Source: Mangrovimicrobium sp033283325
Lineage (GTDB): Bacteria > Pseudomonadota > Gammaproteobacteria > Pseudomonadales > Halieaceae
Assembly (NCBI GenBank): GCA_033283325.1
Contig: JAWMQO010000006.1
Location: 248,001-312,000, forward strand
Direction of reading: 5' to 3'
Length of the DNA: 64,000 nt
The notes under the pieces are model-generated. The model was not told the origin of the DNA and did not search any database. It was given only the letters and a program-made list of their open reading frames with translations. The position numbers and the translations under genes are program-made. How positions within the stretch are numbered: position 1 is the stretch's first letter; each line of letters opens with the position of its first letter. Shown piece by piece: positions 17,446-26,511 of the stretch.

Positions 17446-20052
17446 TCAGGGGGACCCGAACAGGGAGTAGAGCACGCACTCGGCGGCACCGGCGAAGCCG
17501 CTGCCGTCCGCCCGGCGCAGTTCCTGCCACTGGTGCTGCGCGCAATCCTGCGGATCCAGGGGTTCGACGATCAACTGCAGCCCGACGACGATCGGGTCGT
17601 GATCCGAGCTGCGGAACTCGTTGGCCTCGAACAGCGCCTGCTGGGCGGCCTTCTTGAAGCTGGTGTCGTAGTCGAGGAGATCCGGCTCGTCGGCGTTGAT
17701 GTGCCAGGCTGCCACGCCGGTAACCTGGTGAGCCAGCAGGCTATTTGCCATGGCGTAGTCGAGATAGCCGAACTGGCCATCGAAGACATAGTTGTAGGCA
17801 TATTCACCCGCGAACTGGCCGAGCAGATCGACATAACCTTCGGAAAGAAGTGCCGCAATCGGGTCTTCCTTGTCGTAAGAGTTGAGGTCACCGAGGATCA
17901 GGAAGTCACCGTCAGCACTGCCGGTAGGCGCGGTAGTGAGCCAGTTGGCAAGCACCTGTGCTGCATCACTACGGGTGGCGTTGCAGTTACCCTGGCCATC
18001 GCCGATATCGGGATCGCCGATATCCTCGCAGTCGGAGCCCTTCGACTTGAAGTGATTGACCACCGCCGTGAAGGTGCCGCCGTTTGTATCGGCAAAGGTC
18101 TGGGCCAGGGCCGGGCGGTTCTTGTCGTCGATGAAGTCGGGGGCGAAGCCGCTGTCCAGCACGGCGGGGGCGCCCAGGGGTGACACCTGCGCGGGCTGGT
18201 AGACGAAGCCGACCCGGATGGCGTCACCGCCGATCTCGTCGCTCTCGATGGCGGCATAGGCGCCCTCACCCACGGCCTCATTGAGACCTGCCACCAGGTC
18301 ATCGATGGCTGCGCCATTGTTCTCGATTTCTATCAGGCCGACCACGTCGGCATCGAGCTTGGCGAGGGCGGCGATGATCTTGCTGCGCTGGCGCTCGAAC
18401 TCGCCGGCGTTGTCCGCGCCGCGGCAGCCGAGATCCGCTGCAGGGCCGCAGATAGCGCCAGCGTCATCCAGGGTAGTGAAGTAATTGAGCACGTTGAAGG
18501 CCGCGACCTTGAGGCTGCCGCCCACGGCGGGGGCCGATGCCGGCCGCGGGTTACTGGCGGTATACACGGCGGGGCCCGTGGGCTGGATGCGGTAGAGGCC
18601 GAAGGCGTAGTACATCACGCCGTCCACGTCGCTCACCGTATCGCCTCCGCGGAAGCGGTTCTCCAGGCTGAACTCCGCGCCGTTGGGGTGGATCGCCGGA
18701 TCGGGATTCTGGCTGGTGCGGCCATCGTCCAGGGTGATGCGCGAGCGCAGGTTGAGGTCCAGTCGCTCCAGGTAACCGTTGGATCCCGGCTGTTCTACAG
18801 CTGTCGGGGTCATCGGCCGCGCCTCGCCTGCCAGTGGCAGGGCCAGGACGATCTCGCCGAAGCGGTCGTAGTCGAAGTACTCGCTGATCACCAGGGACTG
18901 GGGCATGGCGATCCGCATGCCTTCCACCGCCTCGAAGGCGCTGTCGTCAACGACCGGGAGTTCGAGGGTCGCGGCGCTCGGCAGGGTTACGCCGGAAGCC
19001 AGTACCTCGACTTCGCTGGCAGTTATTTCCGTCAGGCCATTGAACTCGGAGACCACGCCGCTGACCCGCAGCTGGTCACCGGGGTTCACGTCCACCGCAC
19101 CACCCGGGTAGTAGACGAAAATACCCTCCGAAGTCGCGCTGTCGCCGTCGGCGTCGCCGTCCTCTTCCTGCAGGAAGAAGCCGTTCAGGTTACCGCTGTC
19201 TGCAGAAGCATTGTTCTGGAAGTCGCCGACGACCACCGCCTCGACGATGACCTGCGGGTTATCCAGCAATGGCGAGACTTCTCCCGGGCCCTGGATTTCG
19301 TGGATAAGGGTCAGCGCCGGGGGTTCCACACCGCCCTCGAAGCCACTGAGCACCTTCAGGTTCTGGAAGGCGAAGGCCTCGTCGTTGCCGTTGGTATCCG
19401 CGCTGAGGGTCAACAGCAGCGAACTGCCCTCCCCTTCCACGCCCGCGCGCAACTCCTGCATGACATTACTCAGGAGCACACCGTTGGCCAGCATCGGGTC
19501 GTTGAGCAGGATCTCGGCCCCGCCTGCGAGCTGGTAGACCTGGCTGCCGCTTTCATCCACCGAATTGCTGAACAGCAGCTGGGGGTCACCACCATCAATC
19601 GATGCGGTCCAGGTGAAGGTATCGGTACTCTCGAAGTCGCCCATGGCGCCCATGTCGATACTCACCCCGAGCCCGCTCGCGCCGCTGATATCGAACTCCC
19701 AGGTGGCGATGACCTCACCGCCGGGATTATCGGTATTGTCGGTGTCGGCGAGGCCGAAAAATTCATGCTGGTTATTGTCGTCGATGATACCCAGTTGATC
19801 GGCGGGATAGCTCAGCAGGCTGTCGTCGACGAGCGCAAAGGGGATGCTGCCGGAGACATTGCGCCGGTATTTCTGCGCCCCGTCGGCAGGGCTGGAAAAG
19901 GCCCCGGCAAAGCTGTTGTTGTGGGCGATCAGCTTGCTACTGCTGCTGTCGACCATATCCCAGGCGATCGGGGTTTCCACCGCAAGGGCGGGGATGGCCG
20001 GCAAGAGCAGCGCGGCGAGACCGGCGGGCAGATGGCGCGGGCATTCGAGCAT
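17446..20052 (-). CDS. ExeM/NucH-family extracellular endonuclease
   Basis: An 868-residue secreted nuclease. The ATG at 20052 begins a signal peptide (LPAGLAALLLPAIPALAVE) and has GGGAGA before it; an upstream in-frame start would spoil the signal. Residues about 30-230 form a beta-rich domain. An OB-fold-like segment follows (QVIVEAVVVGDFQ through GDQLRVSGVVSEF), then an endonuclease/exonuclease/phosphatase catalytic domain from about 515. That domain shows AFNVLNYFTTLD, GLIEIENNG, VVNHFKSKGSDC, ILGDLNSY and SSDHDPIVVGL, carrying the metal-binding Asn/Glu, catalytic His and Asp residues. The likely role is degrading extracellular DNA for phosphate or nutrients. Unlike many ExeM proteins it has no visible C-terminal GlyGly-CTERM anchor. 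Confidence 0.88.
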   Translation of the reverse strand: MLECPRHLPAGLAALLLPAIPALAVETPIAWDMVDSSSSKLIAHNNSFAGAFSSPADGAQKYRRNVSGSIPFALVDDSLLSYPADQLGIIDDNNQHEFFGLADTDNTDNPGGEVIATWEFDISGASGLGVSIDMGAMGDFESTDTFTWTASIDGGDPQLLFSNSVDESGSQVYQLAGGAEILLNDPMLANGVLLSNVMQELRAGVEGEGSSLLLTLSADTNGNDEAFAFQNLKVLSGFEGGVEPPALTLIHEIQGPGEVSPLLDNPQVIVEAVVVGDFQNNASADSGNLNGFFLQEEDGDADGDSATSEGIFVYYPGGAVDVNPGDQLRVSGVVSEFNGLTEITASEVEVLASGVTLPSAATLELPVVDDSAFEAVEGMRIAMPQSLVISEYFDYDRFGEIVLALPLAGEARPMTPTAVEQPGSNGYLERLDLNLRSRITLDDGRTSQNPDPAIHPNGAEFSLENRFRGGDTVSDVDGVMYYAFGLYRIQPTGPAVYTASNPRPASAPAVGGSLKVAAFNVLNYFTTLDDAGAICGPAADLGCRGADNAGEFERQRSKIIAALAKLDADVVGLIEIENNGAAIDDLVAGLNEAVGEGAYAAIESDEIGGDAIRVGFVYQPAQVSPLGAPAVLDSGFAPDFIDDKNRPALAQTFADTNGGTFTAVVNHFKSKGSDCEDIGDPDIGDGQGNCNATRSDAAQVLANWLTTAPTGSADGDFLILGDLNSYDKEDPIAALLSEGYVDLLGQFAGEYAYNYVFDGQFGYLDYAMANSLLAHQVTGVAAWHINADEPDLLDYDTSFKKAAQQALFEANEFRSSDHDPIVVGLQLIVEPLDPQDCAQHQWQELRRADGSGFAGAAECVLYSLFGSP

Positions 20053-20197
20053 GGGGTATTCTCCCTGAGCAATAAAGGAAACCACGCTACGCAGGCCCGG
20101 TGACGATAATATGAAAGCTGGATGTTGATTTGATTGCGATTAGCTTACAGCTGCCGCCACTGCATGGTCGCGAATTTGCCGACAGGAGGCCGCGGGA

Positions 20198-20710
20198 ATG
20201 CCAGGAGCCGGATTGGCCAACAGAGTAATGATCACAGTGTTCGCCCTGCTCGCCGCCATGCCCGGGCAGCTCGCGGCACAAACCACAAGCGAAGGAAACA
20301 AGGAAAACCCGATGCCCGATATCATCGCCCTGACCCGTTCCTGGCTGGAAGTTTTCCCCGAGGGAAATTTCGAGGATTTCCCCGGTGAAGTGGCCGACGA
20401 CTTTCTACTGCGCCTGCCCTTCATGCCCCCCGGCGCCACCACCGACTACCGCGGGCGGGAGTACGCCCAGGGCGTACTGCAGCGCAGTGCCGAATCGCGA
20501 TCGAAGCTGGCATTCACCGACATCCGGATTCTGCGCACGGAGGACCCGGAACTGGTGCTGACCACCGCACGCGGCTCGGCGACAATGAACAACGGTAATA
20601 CCTATAGCAACGAGTACATCATGCTGACGCGCATCCGCGGCGATGTAGTACTGGAACACATCGAATACCTGAACCCCATCGCCGTGATCGAATCGATGCG
20701 GGAAGAGTGA
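20198..20710 (+). CDS. Exported SnoaL/NTF2-like protein
   Basis: A 170-residue protein with an N-terminal signal sequence (VMITVFALLAAMPGQLAAQ). A compact alpha+beta domain follows: helix ALTRSWLEVFPEG, then strands ending VVLEHIEYLNPIAVIESM, typical of the cone-shaped SnoaL-like/NTF2 fold. Members are enzymes or ligand-binding proteins, and the sequence alone does not define a substrate. It is followed after 45 bp by the P-type ATPase gene on the same strand, so they may be co-transcribed. A later ATG (MPDIIALTRS) would give a cytoplasmic form; the presence of a signal sequence favours the longer version. Confidence 0.7.
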   Translation: MPGAGLANRVMITVFALLAAMPGQLAAQTTSEGNKENPMPDIIALTRSWLEVFPEGNFEDFPGEVADDFLLRLPFMPPGATTDYRGREYAQGVLQRSAESRSKLAFTDIRILRTEDPELVLTTARGSATMNNGNTYSNEYIMLTRIRGDVVLEHIEYLNPIAVIESMREE

Positions 20711-20755
20711 TCACGGCCCTAACTGGACTCGAGTCTCCAAGCAGGTCTATTGCAA

Positions 20756-23137
20756 ATGAGTCAGGCAAGTCAGGCACTGGAAACCAATCTCGAAACTGGC
20801 CTGGAAGAGTCCGAGGCGGCGAGGCGCCTGCAGTCGCACGGTGCGAATGCCCTGGAAGAGACGCGGGTCAGTCCACTGCGTCGCTTCATGTCATTCTTCT
20901 GGGGGCCGATACCCTGGATGATCGAAATTGCCGCCGTGCTCTCGGCCAGCGTCCAGCACTGGGAAGACTTCATCATCATCGCCTTCATGCTCCTGCTCAA
21001 CGCAGGGGTCGGGTTCTGGGAGGAGTTCAAGGCCGATAACGCCATAGCCGCACTCAAGCAGACCATGGCCCCGCGGGCCAGGGTTCTGCGCAGCGGCAAC
21101 TGGCGCGACCTGCCGGCTGCGGAACTGGTGCAGGGCGACGTGGTGTTCCTGCGCCTGGGCAATATCGTGCCCGCCGACGTACAACTGGTGTCCGGCGAGT
21201 ACCTGAGCGTCGACCAGTCGGCCCTCACCGGCGAATCGCTCCCGGTGGACAAGAAAGCCGGGGACACCGCCTATTCTGGCTCCATCATCAAACTGGGGGA
21301 GATGCAGGCGCTGGTAACAGCGACCGGAGCCGACACCTATTTCGGGCGCACGGCACACCTGGTGGAAAGCGCCGGCAACAAGTCGCACTTCCAGCAGGCC
21401 GTCCTGCGCATCGGCAATTTCCTCATCCTCATGACGCTCGGCCTGATCGCAGTCATTCTGCTGGCCGCTTTCTTACGCCGCGAACCACTGGTCGATACGC
21501 TGCTGTTTGCGCTCATCCTGACCGTCGCCGCGATACCGGTTGCGCTACCTGCCGTATTGTCAGTGACCATGGCGGTGGGCGCCTCACGACTGGCGACGAT
21601 GAAGGCTATCGTTTCGCGCCTGGTATCCATCGAGGAGATCGCCGGCCTCGATATTCTGTGTGCCGACAAGACCGGCACCCTGACCCGCAACCAGCTGGCC
21701 CTGGGCGAGCCGAAGCTGCTTCACGCCGGGAATGAGAGAGAAATCATACTCGCCGCGGCGCTGGCGTCCGACCGCGAGAGCCCGGATGCGATCGACCAGG
21801 CGATTCTCGAGGGCATGAAGGACCAGGACGATCTCGGGGCTTACCGGCTTACCCGTTTTGTCGCCTTCGACCCGGTGCGCAAGCGCAGTGAGGCAGAGCT
21901 TAGCGGCCCCGAAGGCACATTTCGCGTCGCCAAGGGGGCACCGCAGGTCATACTGCAATTGACCAATGCGGATGCTGCCACCCGGGAGCGCAGCGAAGCG
22001 TTCACCAATGAAATGGCAGGCAGCGGTTACCGGACTCTGGCTGTCGCGCGAAGCGGTACGGACGGCGTATGGCATCACCTCGGGCTACTGCCCTTGTACG
22101 ACCCACCCCGGGCGGATTCCCGAGCCACCATCGAGGAGGCGCAATCGATGGGCGTCGATATCCGGCTGGTAACCGGTGACCATATCGCCATCGCTCGGCA
22201 AACCTGTCGGGAACTGGGACTCGGCTCGAATATTGTCGCCGCCAGCGATGCCTTCAGCGAAGAGGACCAGAAATACCACGGCCCCGATTTTTCCACCGTC
22301 GATGGTTTTGCCCAGGTTTTCCCTGAACACAAATACCAGATAGTTCGCGAGTTACAGGATCTCGACCACATCGTGGGCATGACCGGCGATGGCGTCAACG
22401 ACGCTCCCGCGCTGAAACAGGCGGACGTGGGCATTGCGGTGAGCGGCGCAACCGACGCCGCACGCGCCGCGGCGGACCTGGTGCTCACCGGCGAAGGCCT
22501 GGGCGTGATCACCCGGGCCATCGAGGAGTCGCGGCGGATTTTCGAGCGGATGACCAGCTACGCGATTTTCAGGATCTCGGAAACCATACGCGTGCTGCTG
22601 GTGATGGCGCTGTCCATCCTGGCCTTCAATTTCTATCCGGTCACACCGGTGATGATCATCCTGCTGGCGATACTCAACGATTTCCCGATCATGATGATCG
22701 CCTATGACAATGCGCCGGTCGCCAGACGACCGGTGCGCTGGGACATGCACCGCGTGCTGACGCTCAGCGTGGTGCTCGGTTGCATGGGCGTGCTGTCGAC
22801 CTTCCTGCTGTTCTGGTTCCTGCAGGAGGTGCTCGGTCTGCCGCAGGAAGAGATGCAGACGCTCATATTCCTGAAATTGCTGGTCGCCGGGCACCTGACC
22901 ATCTACCTGACCCGCAACACCGGGAAAATCTGGGACCGGCCCTGGCCCAGCTGGAAGCTGCTGGTGGCGACCGAAACGACCCAGGTGCTGGGTACCCTGG
23001 CCGCGGTATACGGCTGGTTCGTAACCCCGATCAGCTGGCCGCAGGCCCTGATGATCTGGGCTTACGCCCTGGCCTGGTTCGGGATCAACAGCGTGGTGAA
23101 AATCCATGCCTACCGCCTCACGCGGCGGGCGCACTGA
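20756..23137 (+). CDS. Plasma-membrane-type proton-efflux P-type ATPase (P3A)
   Basis: A 793-residue cation pump. TGES (158-161) lies in the actuator domain, the phosphorylated Asp is D304 in DKTGTLT, and the hinge motif is TGDGVNDAPALKQADVGIAV. Ten hydrophobic segments include IPVALPAVLSV before the P domain. The overall sequence (WGPIPWMIEIAAVLS, FWEEFKADNAI) is that of H+-exporting ATPases related to plant and fungal PMA pumps. Expected to expel protons at the expense of ATP. It lacks the long C-terminal autoinhibitory region of eukaryotic pumps. The ATG at 20756 is used; a TTG two codons earlier is less likely. Confidence 0.92.
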   Translation: MSQASQALETNLETGLEESEAARRLQSHGANALEETRVSPLRRFMSFFWGPIPWMIEIAAVLSASVQHWEDFIIIAFMLLLNAGVGFWEEFKADNAIAALKQTMAPRARVLRSGNWRDLPAAELVQGDVVFLRLGNIVPADVQLVSGEYLSVDQSALTGESLPVDKKAGDTAYSGSIIKLGEMQALVTATGADTYFGRTAHLVESAGNKSHFQQAVLRIGNFLILMTLGLIAVILLAAFLRREPLVDTLLFALILTVAAIPVALPAVLSVTMAVGASRLATMKAIVSRLVSIEEIAGLDILCADKTGTLTRNQLALGEPKLLHAGNEREIILAAALASDRESPDAIDQAILEGMKDQDDLGAYRLTRFVAFDPVRKRSEAELSGPEGTFRVAKGAPQVILQLTNADAATRERSEAFTNEMAGSGYRTLAVARSGTDGVWHHLGLLPLYDPPRADSRATIEEAQSMGVDIRLVTGDHIAIARQTCRELGLGSNIVAASDAFSEEDQKYHGPDFSTVDGFAQVFPEHKYQIVRELQDLDHIVGMTGDGVNDAPALKQADVGIAVSGATDAARAAADLVLTGEGLGVITRAIEESRRIFERMTSYAIFRISETIRVLLVMALSILAFNFYPVTPVMIILLAILNDFPIMMIAYDNAPVARRPVRWDMHRVLTLSVVLGCMGVLSTFLLFWFLQEVLGLPQEEMQTLIFLKLLVAGHLTIYLTRNTGKIWDRPWPSWKLLVATETTQVLGTLAAVYGWFVTPISWPQALMIWAYALAWFGINSVVKIHAYRLTRRAH

Positions 23138-23142
23138 CAGGC

Positions 23143-23161
23143 TCGCCCGCCTCCCGGGCGA
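23143..23161. terminator. Possible weak terminator hairpin between convergent genes
   Basis: A 7-bp stem (TCGCCCG / CGGGCGA) with a five-base loop lies between the ATPase stop and the end of the PA2778-like gene. There is no T tract, so termination is uncertain. Confidence 0.35.
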
Positions 23162-23187
23162 TTCAGCACCGGGGGACAGCGGACGGG

Positions 23188-24174
23188 CTAGGGCGAATGG
23201 CGCGGGCCGTCCTGCCGCTCCCTGATTTCAGCCAGGGTCTGTTCCAGGTAGGCGTTGCTGCCACCGGCTTCACGCAGGCCCCGAGCAGCGATCGACAGCG
23301 CCTGTTCCAGCTCTCCCCGCTGCAGCAGCAGGCTGGCGAGATTGTTGTAGGCGGGCAGGTAGCCGGGAAACGCCTCCAGCAGAGCCTGGTACTGGGCCAG
23401 GGCTGCGGCCTCGTCGCCAGTGCGGTAGCTGGCATTCGCCGCACCCATGCGCATATCGGGCTCCTCCGGCCAGGCCTCCACACCCGCCCGCCACACCGCT
23501 GCCTGGTTCTTGACCGGCCGGGTTTCTTCCAGCGCGGCGGCGGCCTTGAAATAGCTTGCCGCATCATCCCGGTAGGGCAATTCACCGGGAACCAGCGTCA
23601 CCATGCCCCAGTAGGCCGAGCGCGCCCAGGTCTGCTCAAAGGTACCCATGGCCACCCGGTAGTTCTCGATTTCCCCGGAGTGCAGGAGAATCGCCTCGTC
23701 CACCAGGTCATAACCGACCACCACCGCGTAATGCCAGACCGGATACCAGTCGGGACCAAGGTTCTGCAAAACCAGCACGGGTTCGCCGCTGTCGACCCAG
23801 GCAAGCAGGGCCTGCAGGCTTGGCGAGACGGGCAGGGCCAGGCGCCCGTGCCTGCGCGCGGACGCCAGCATTTCTACCTGGAAGGAACCCTGGCGCGCCG
23901 GCACATACACCTCCGCGACCAGTTCTTCCGGGCGCAGGGAAAGACCGCTGTGGGACAGGGCCATGGCCAGTGCAGCGGGGCCGCACTGGTATTCGTCCTG
24001 GGCGAAGAAGGGTATGTCATCCAGGTGGCGCGCAGCGGCAATTCCACTGGGCGGCATCGCCAGCAAGGCGCGAGTCTGTGGCGGCGTGGCGCAGGCGCTG
24101 AGCAGGAACATGACGCAGCTGACCAGCGCCAGGGCGCAGCGGCGGCCCGGGCTTTGGTGGATCGCAAGTTTCAT
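23188..24174 (-). CDS. PA2778-family C39-like cysteine peptidase lipoprotein with TPRs
   Basis: A protein of about 328 residues. The ATG at 24174 gives a lipoprotein signal with lipobox LLSAC. A C39-peptidase-like domain follows: the catalytic Cys region is DEYQCGPAALAMAL, a His lies in VWHYAVVVGYD, and an Asp/Asn-containing strand comes after. The C-terminal third holds tetratricopeptide repeats (GDEAAALAQYQALLEAFPGY). This matches the PA2778-type family, which occurs beside PA2779-type proteins exactly as here (next gene upstream, 59 bp). It probably cleaves or processes a peptide at the envelope; the substrate is unknown. A GTG at 24219 would put 15 extra residues before the signal and is unlikely. 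Confidence 0.82.
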   Translation of the reverse strand: MKLAIHQSPGRRCALALVSCVMFLLSACATPPQTRALLAMPPSGIAAARHLDDIPFFAQDEYQCGPAALAMALSHSGLSLRPEELVAEVYVPARQGSFQVEMLASARRHGRLALPVSPSLQALLAWVDSGEPVLVLQNLGPDWYPVWHYAVVVGYDLVDEAILLHSGEIENYRVAMGTFEQTWARSAYWGMVTLVPGELPYRDDAASYFKAAAALEETRPVKNQAAVWRAGVEAWPEEPDMRMGAANASYRTGDEAAALAQYQALLEAFPGYLPAYNNLASLLLQRGELEQALSIAARGLREAGGSNAYLEQTLAEIRERQDGPRHSP

Positions 24175-24233
24175 GCGGAGGGTGCGCCCGGCCGGGACGC
24201 TATGCGCTGGCCGGGTCACATTCAGAGTGTTGG

Positions 24234-24620
24234 CTAGATTTTCGGGAAGATGTCGATGGCGCCGACGATTTCCAGCAGGATCAGGATAATCAGTACCAGG
24301 GCGATGGTGCCCAGTACGCCACTACCCGCCGGCAGTGAATCCAGCTTGCCGTTGATCTGGGAAATCTCGGCGCTGGTGAGATTGTTGATGCGCTGTTCGA
24401 CATCGCCGGGATCGACTCCCATGGATACCATCTGGGTGCGGATATCATCGCGCATCACGCGGTCGCGCAACTGGTCGCGATCTGCCTGCAGGGACTGTTG
24501 CGCCGCGATGTCCTGTGAACTCAGCATGGCGGCGTAGGCAGGGGCCTGCAGGCAGGTCGTGGTAAAAGCGACGACCAGAAACATGGCGATAAAGGAATTT
24601 GCCGGTTTACGGGTATACAT
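24234..24620 (-). CDS. PA2779-family exported small membrane protein
   Basis: A 128-residue protein with an AGGAG site before ATG 24620. It has a cleavable-looking signal (FIAMFLVVAFTTTCLQAPAYA), a charged helical middle (LQADRDQLRDRVMRDDIR) and a C-terminal hydrophobic helix (GTIALVLIILILLEIVGAI). The motif LSSQDIAAQQ and the pairing with a PA2778-like peptidase identify the family. The middle may be the substrate or partner of the neighbouring peptidase, by analogy with leader/peptidase pairs; this is inference. A longer in-frame start lacks a ribosome-binding site. Confidence 0.82.
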   Translation of the reverse strand: MYTRKPANSFIAMFLVVAFTTTCLQAPAYAAMLSSQDIAAQQSLQADRDQLRDRVMRDDIRTQMVSMGVDPGDVEQRINNLTSAEISQINGKLDSLPAGSGVLGTIALVLIILILLEIVGAIDIFPKI

Positions 24621-24760
24621 GTTTTGTCTCCTGGGTTGGCTGAGTTGTAACACTTTCGATATTAGCAAAGTCGCGGTCGGGGTCAGTGGTAGTATTTCAT
24701 TGACTCACCCCGGGGGAGTGCTTTTTACGGTAATTTTGGGGTGTGCAGAGTAAAGAATTG

Positions 24761-25837
24761 TTAAGCCCCGGGTTCGCCGCGCCATTTTCCCACGGACTCG
24801 CCATCCCCTTTCGGTGGATTCAAGGGCTGTAGCCGCACGGGACGCAGCGAATTGAAAATTTCGCCCACCCGGCCCGTGCCTGCGCTGCGCTTCCAGAGCC
24901 ATGCCAGGGTGGTCAACACCAGGGTCCCGACAAGCACACCGATAGTCAGCCTGCGCCAATCCGGCCCGCTTGTTGCGCCGGCAGGCGTGGACACGGGGCC
25001 GCTCGCCAGGGCGGGGTTGGGCAGGATTTCGAAGGTCTGTGCCTCGAAGCTTTCGCTGCGCACGGCCCCGCTGTCCAGGTCGAACCAGCGAAACTGTACC
25101 GCGGGAAGGGTGAACTGCCCGGGGCGCTTGAAAAGGTAGGTTATCTCCTCCCGGCGCTGGCCGACAAAACCGCCGCGCCGCTCCTGCCGGTCCGCCAGGC
25201 GGGGATTACTGTAAATACCGACGCCCTCGATTTCGTCAACCGGGAAGGGGGGAAATAGCATCCCCGGCATATCCGGAGCGGTAAAAGTGATGCTACGGGT
25301 GAGCGCGGCACCCGCTTCCAGGGTAGTGGCGTCGGGAGCCGGCTCCCAGCGCTCCTCGACGCTGAGGCCGCGAGCGCTGATCAGGGTGCCCATGCCAGCG
25401 GTGCCCGGCGGCTGCTCCACCCGGATCGGAATCGCCTCGGAAGTCAGCGCTACCGGGATCTCGTTATCCTCGAGCGGGCCCGCCTTGTAGCTGAAGCGTG
25501 CCGCAATCGGCGGGATTGTCACGGCGCCGGGATGCATCGGCCAGGCGCGAAATTCATGTAGCTGGGTGGAGTACATCACCCCTCCGATGGTCTCGCTGCC
25601 AACGACGGGGCCCTGTGTCGGCGGCATCAGCAGCACGCCCTCGGGATCGGGCAGGTCGAAACTTGCGGCGCTGGCGAAATAGCCCGGGGACTTGAGCGTA
25701 AGAAATACGCTCAGGCGCTGGCCCACCCACAGCGCGCTGCCTGATTCGACCCTGACGGCAAGCAGTGACTCCTGGCTCCAGGCGGGGAGCGCGGGCAAGG
25801 CCAGCCATAGCAGTGCCGACAGGGCTGCGCGCCTCAT
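24761..25837 (-). CDS. BatD-like protein
   Basis: A 358-residue envelope protein. It has an N-terminal signal (LSALLWLALPALPAWSQ) and beta-rich Ig-like repeats, with VESGSALWVGQRLSVFLTLK starting the first. One membrane helix lies near 293-312 (LTIGVLVGTLVLTTLAWLW), and a short Pro/Gly-rich cytoplasmic tail ends the protein. This is the BatD ('oxygen tolerance') layout. It is the last gene of the MoxR-Bat operon and its ATGA start overlaps the stop of the TPR gene upstream. It is slightly short compared with longer BatD proteins. The molecular role of Bat proteins is still debated (aerotolerance/envelope stress). Confidence 0.82.
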   Translation of the reverse strand: MRRAALSALLWLALPALPAWSQESLLAVRVESGSALWVGQRLSVFLTLKSPGYFASAASFDLPDPEGVLLMPPTQGPVVGSETIGGVMYSTQLHEFRAWPMHPGAVTIPPIAARFSYKAGPLEDNEIPVALTSEAIPIRVEQPPGTAGMGTLISARGLSVEERWEPAPDATTLEAGAALTRSITFTAPDMPGMLFPPFPVDEIEGVGIYSNPRLADRQERRGGFVGQRREEITYLFKRPGQFTLPAVQFRWFDLDSGAVRSESFEAQTFEILPNPALASGPVSTPAGATSGPDWRRLTIGVLVGTLVLTTLAWLWKRSAGTGRVGEIFNSLRPVRLQPLNPPKGDGESVGKWRGEPGA

Positions 25838-26511
25838 TGATTCCCCTCGCCGCCCGCTTCAGGCTGCCCGGCGTGGGCAGCCTGGTAGGCGAATTTGGCA
25901 CGTAAAAAATCCCCCGGCGTGGTCTGGACCCGGCGCAGCCAGGTGGCGCGCAAACCCTCGTCGGACAGCGCCTGCTCGTTCATGTCCAGGGTTTCACTTT
26001 GCCCCTTCTCACCCTTCTGGTCGAAGACGATCTCATCTGCGTCGAAGATCGCATCGGATGCCTGGTCGCGATTGTTACCCGCGGCGTCGATCACCTGTTT
26101 GCGCGCCCGCGCCAGGGCGAGATTATCCTCGGCCTCCCGCCAGCCGGGGCGCGTTTCCAGCGCGCGCTGGTAACTGGCGATGGCGTCCTCGTAGGCGCCG
26201 TGCATCAGCAGCGCGTTGCCGCGATTGAAAGCGCCGCTTGCGCCCGGGACTCGCGCAAAGCTGGCGGCTGCCGCCTCGAATTCCCCGTTGCGGTACCGGG
26301 CCGTGCCGATGCGCCAGGGATCGCGATATACCTGCCCCGCTTCGCCAAACCGCTGTTGCCGCATCAGACGGTCCCCGCGTTGCTCAGGTGTGGACCAGAA
26401 GTCTGTGCTCGTCCAGCTGCCGTAGGCCAGCCCCAGGGCAGCGAGCAGAAAGATGGCAAGCAGGACTTTGTTCCCGCCGGCCGGCAGCAATTTTCCCGTA
26501 GACGCACTCAT
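25834..26511 (-). CDS. BatE-like TPR membrane protein
   Basis: A 225-residue protein with one N-terminal membrane helix (VLLAIFLLAALGLAYGSW). Tetratricopeptide units follow (GNALLMHGAYEDAIASYQRA and LETRPGWREAEDNLALARAR), then a charged Gln/Glu/Asp-rich C-terminal tail. It overlaps both neighbours by 4 bp, so it is coupled between the VWA fusion and BatD. In Bat operons this position holds BatC/BatE-type TPR proteins that are thought to scaffold the VWA partners in the periplasm. Confidence 0.8.
   Translation of the reverse strand: MSASTGKLLPAGGNKVLLAIFLLAALGLAYGSWTSTDFWSTPEQRGDRLMRQQRFGEAGQVYRDPWRIGTARYRNGEFEAAAASFARVPGASGAFNRGNALLMHGAYEDAIASYQRALETRPGWREAEDNLALARARKQVIDAAGNNRDQASDAIFDADEIVFDQKGEKGQSETLDMNEQALSDEGLRATWLRRVQTTPGDFLRAKFAYQAAHAGQPEAGGEGNQ

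Noticed and set aside
24690..24730. CTCACCCCGGGGGAGTG followed by T-rich sequence as a terminator
   Set aside because: The T run is on the plus strand, but the genes on both sides are transcribed on the minus strand, and the stem is imperfect.
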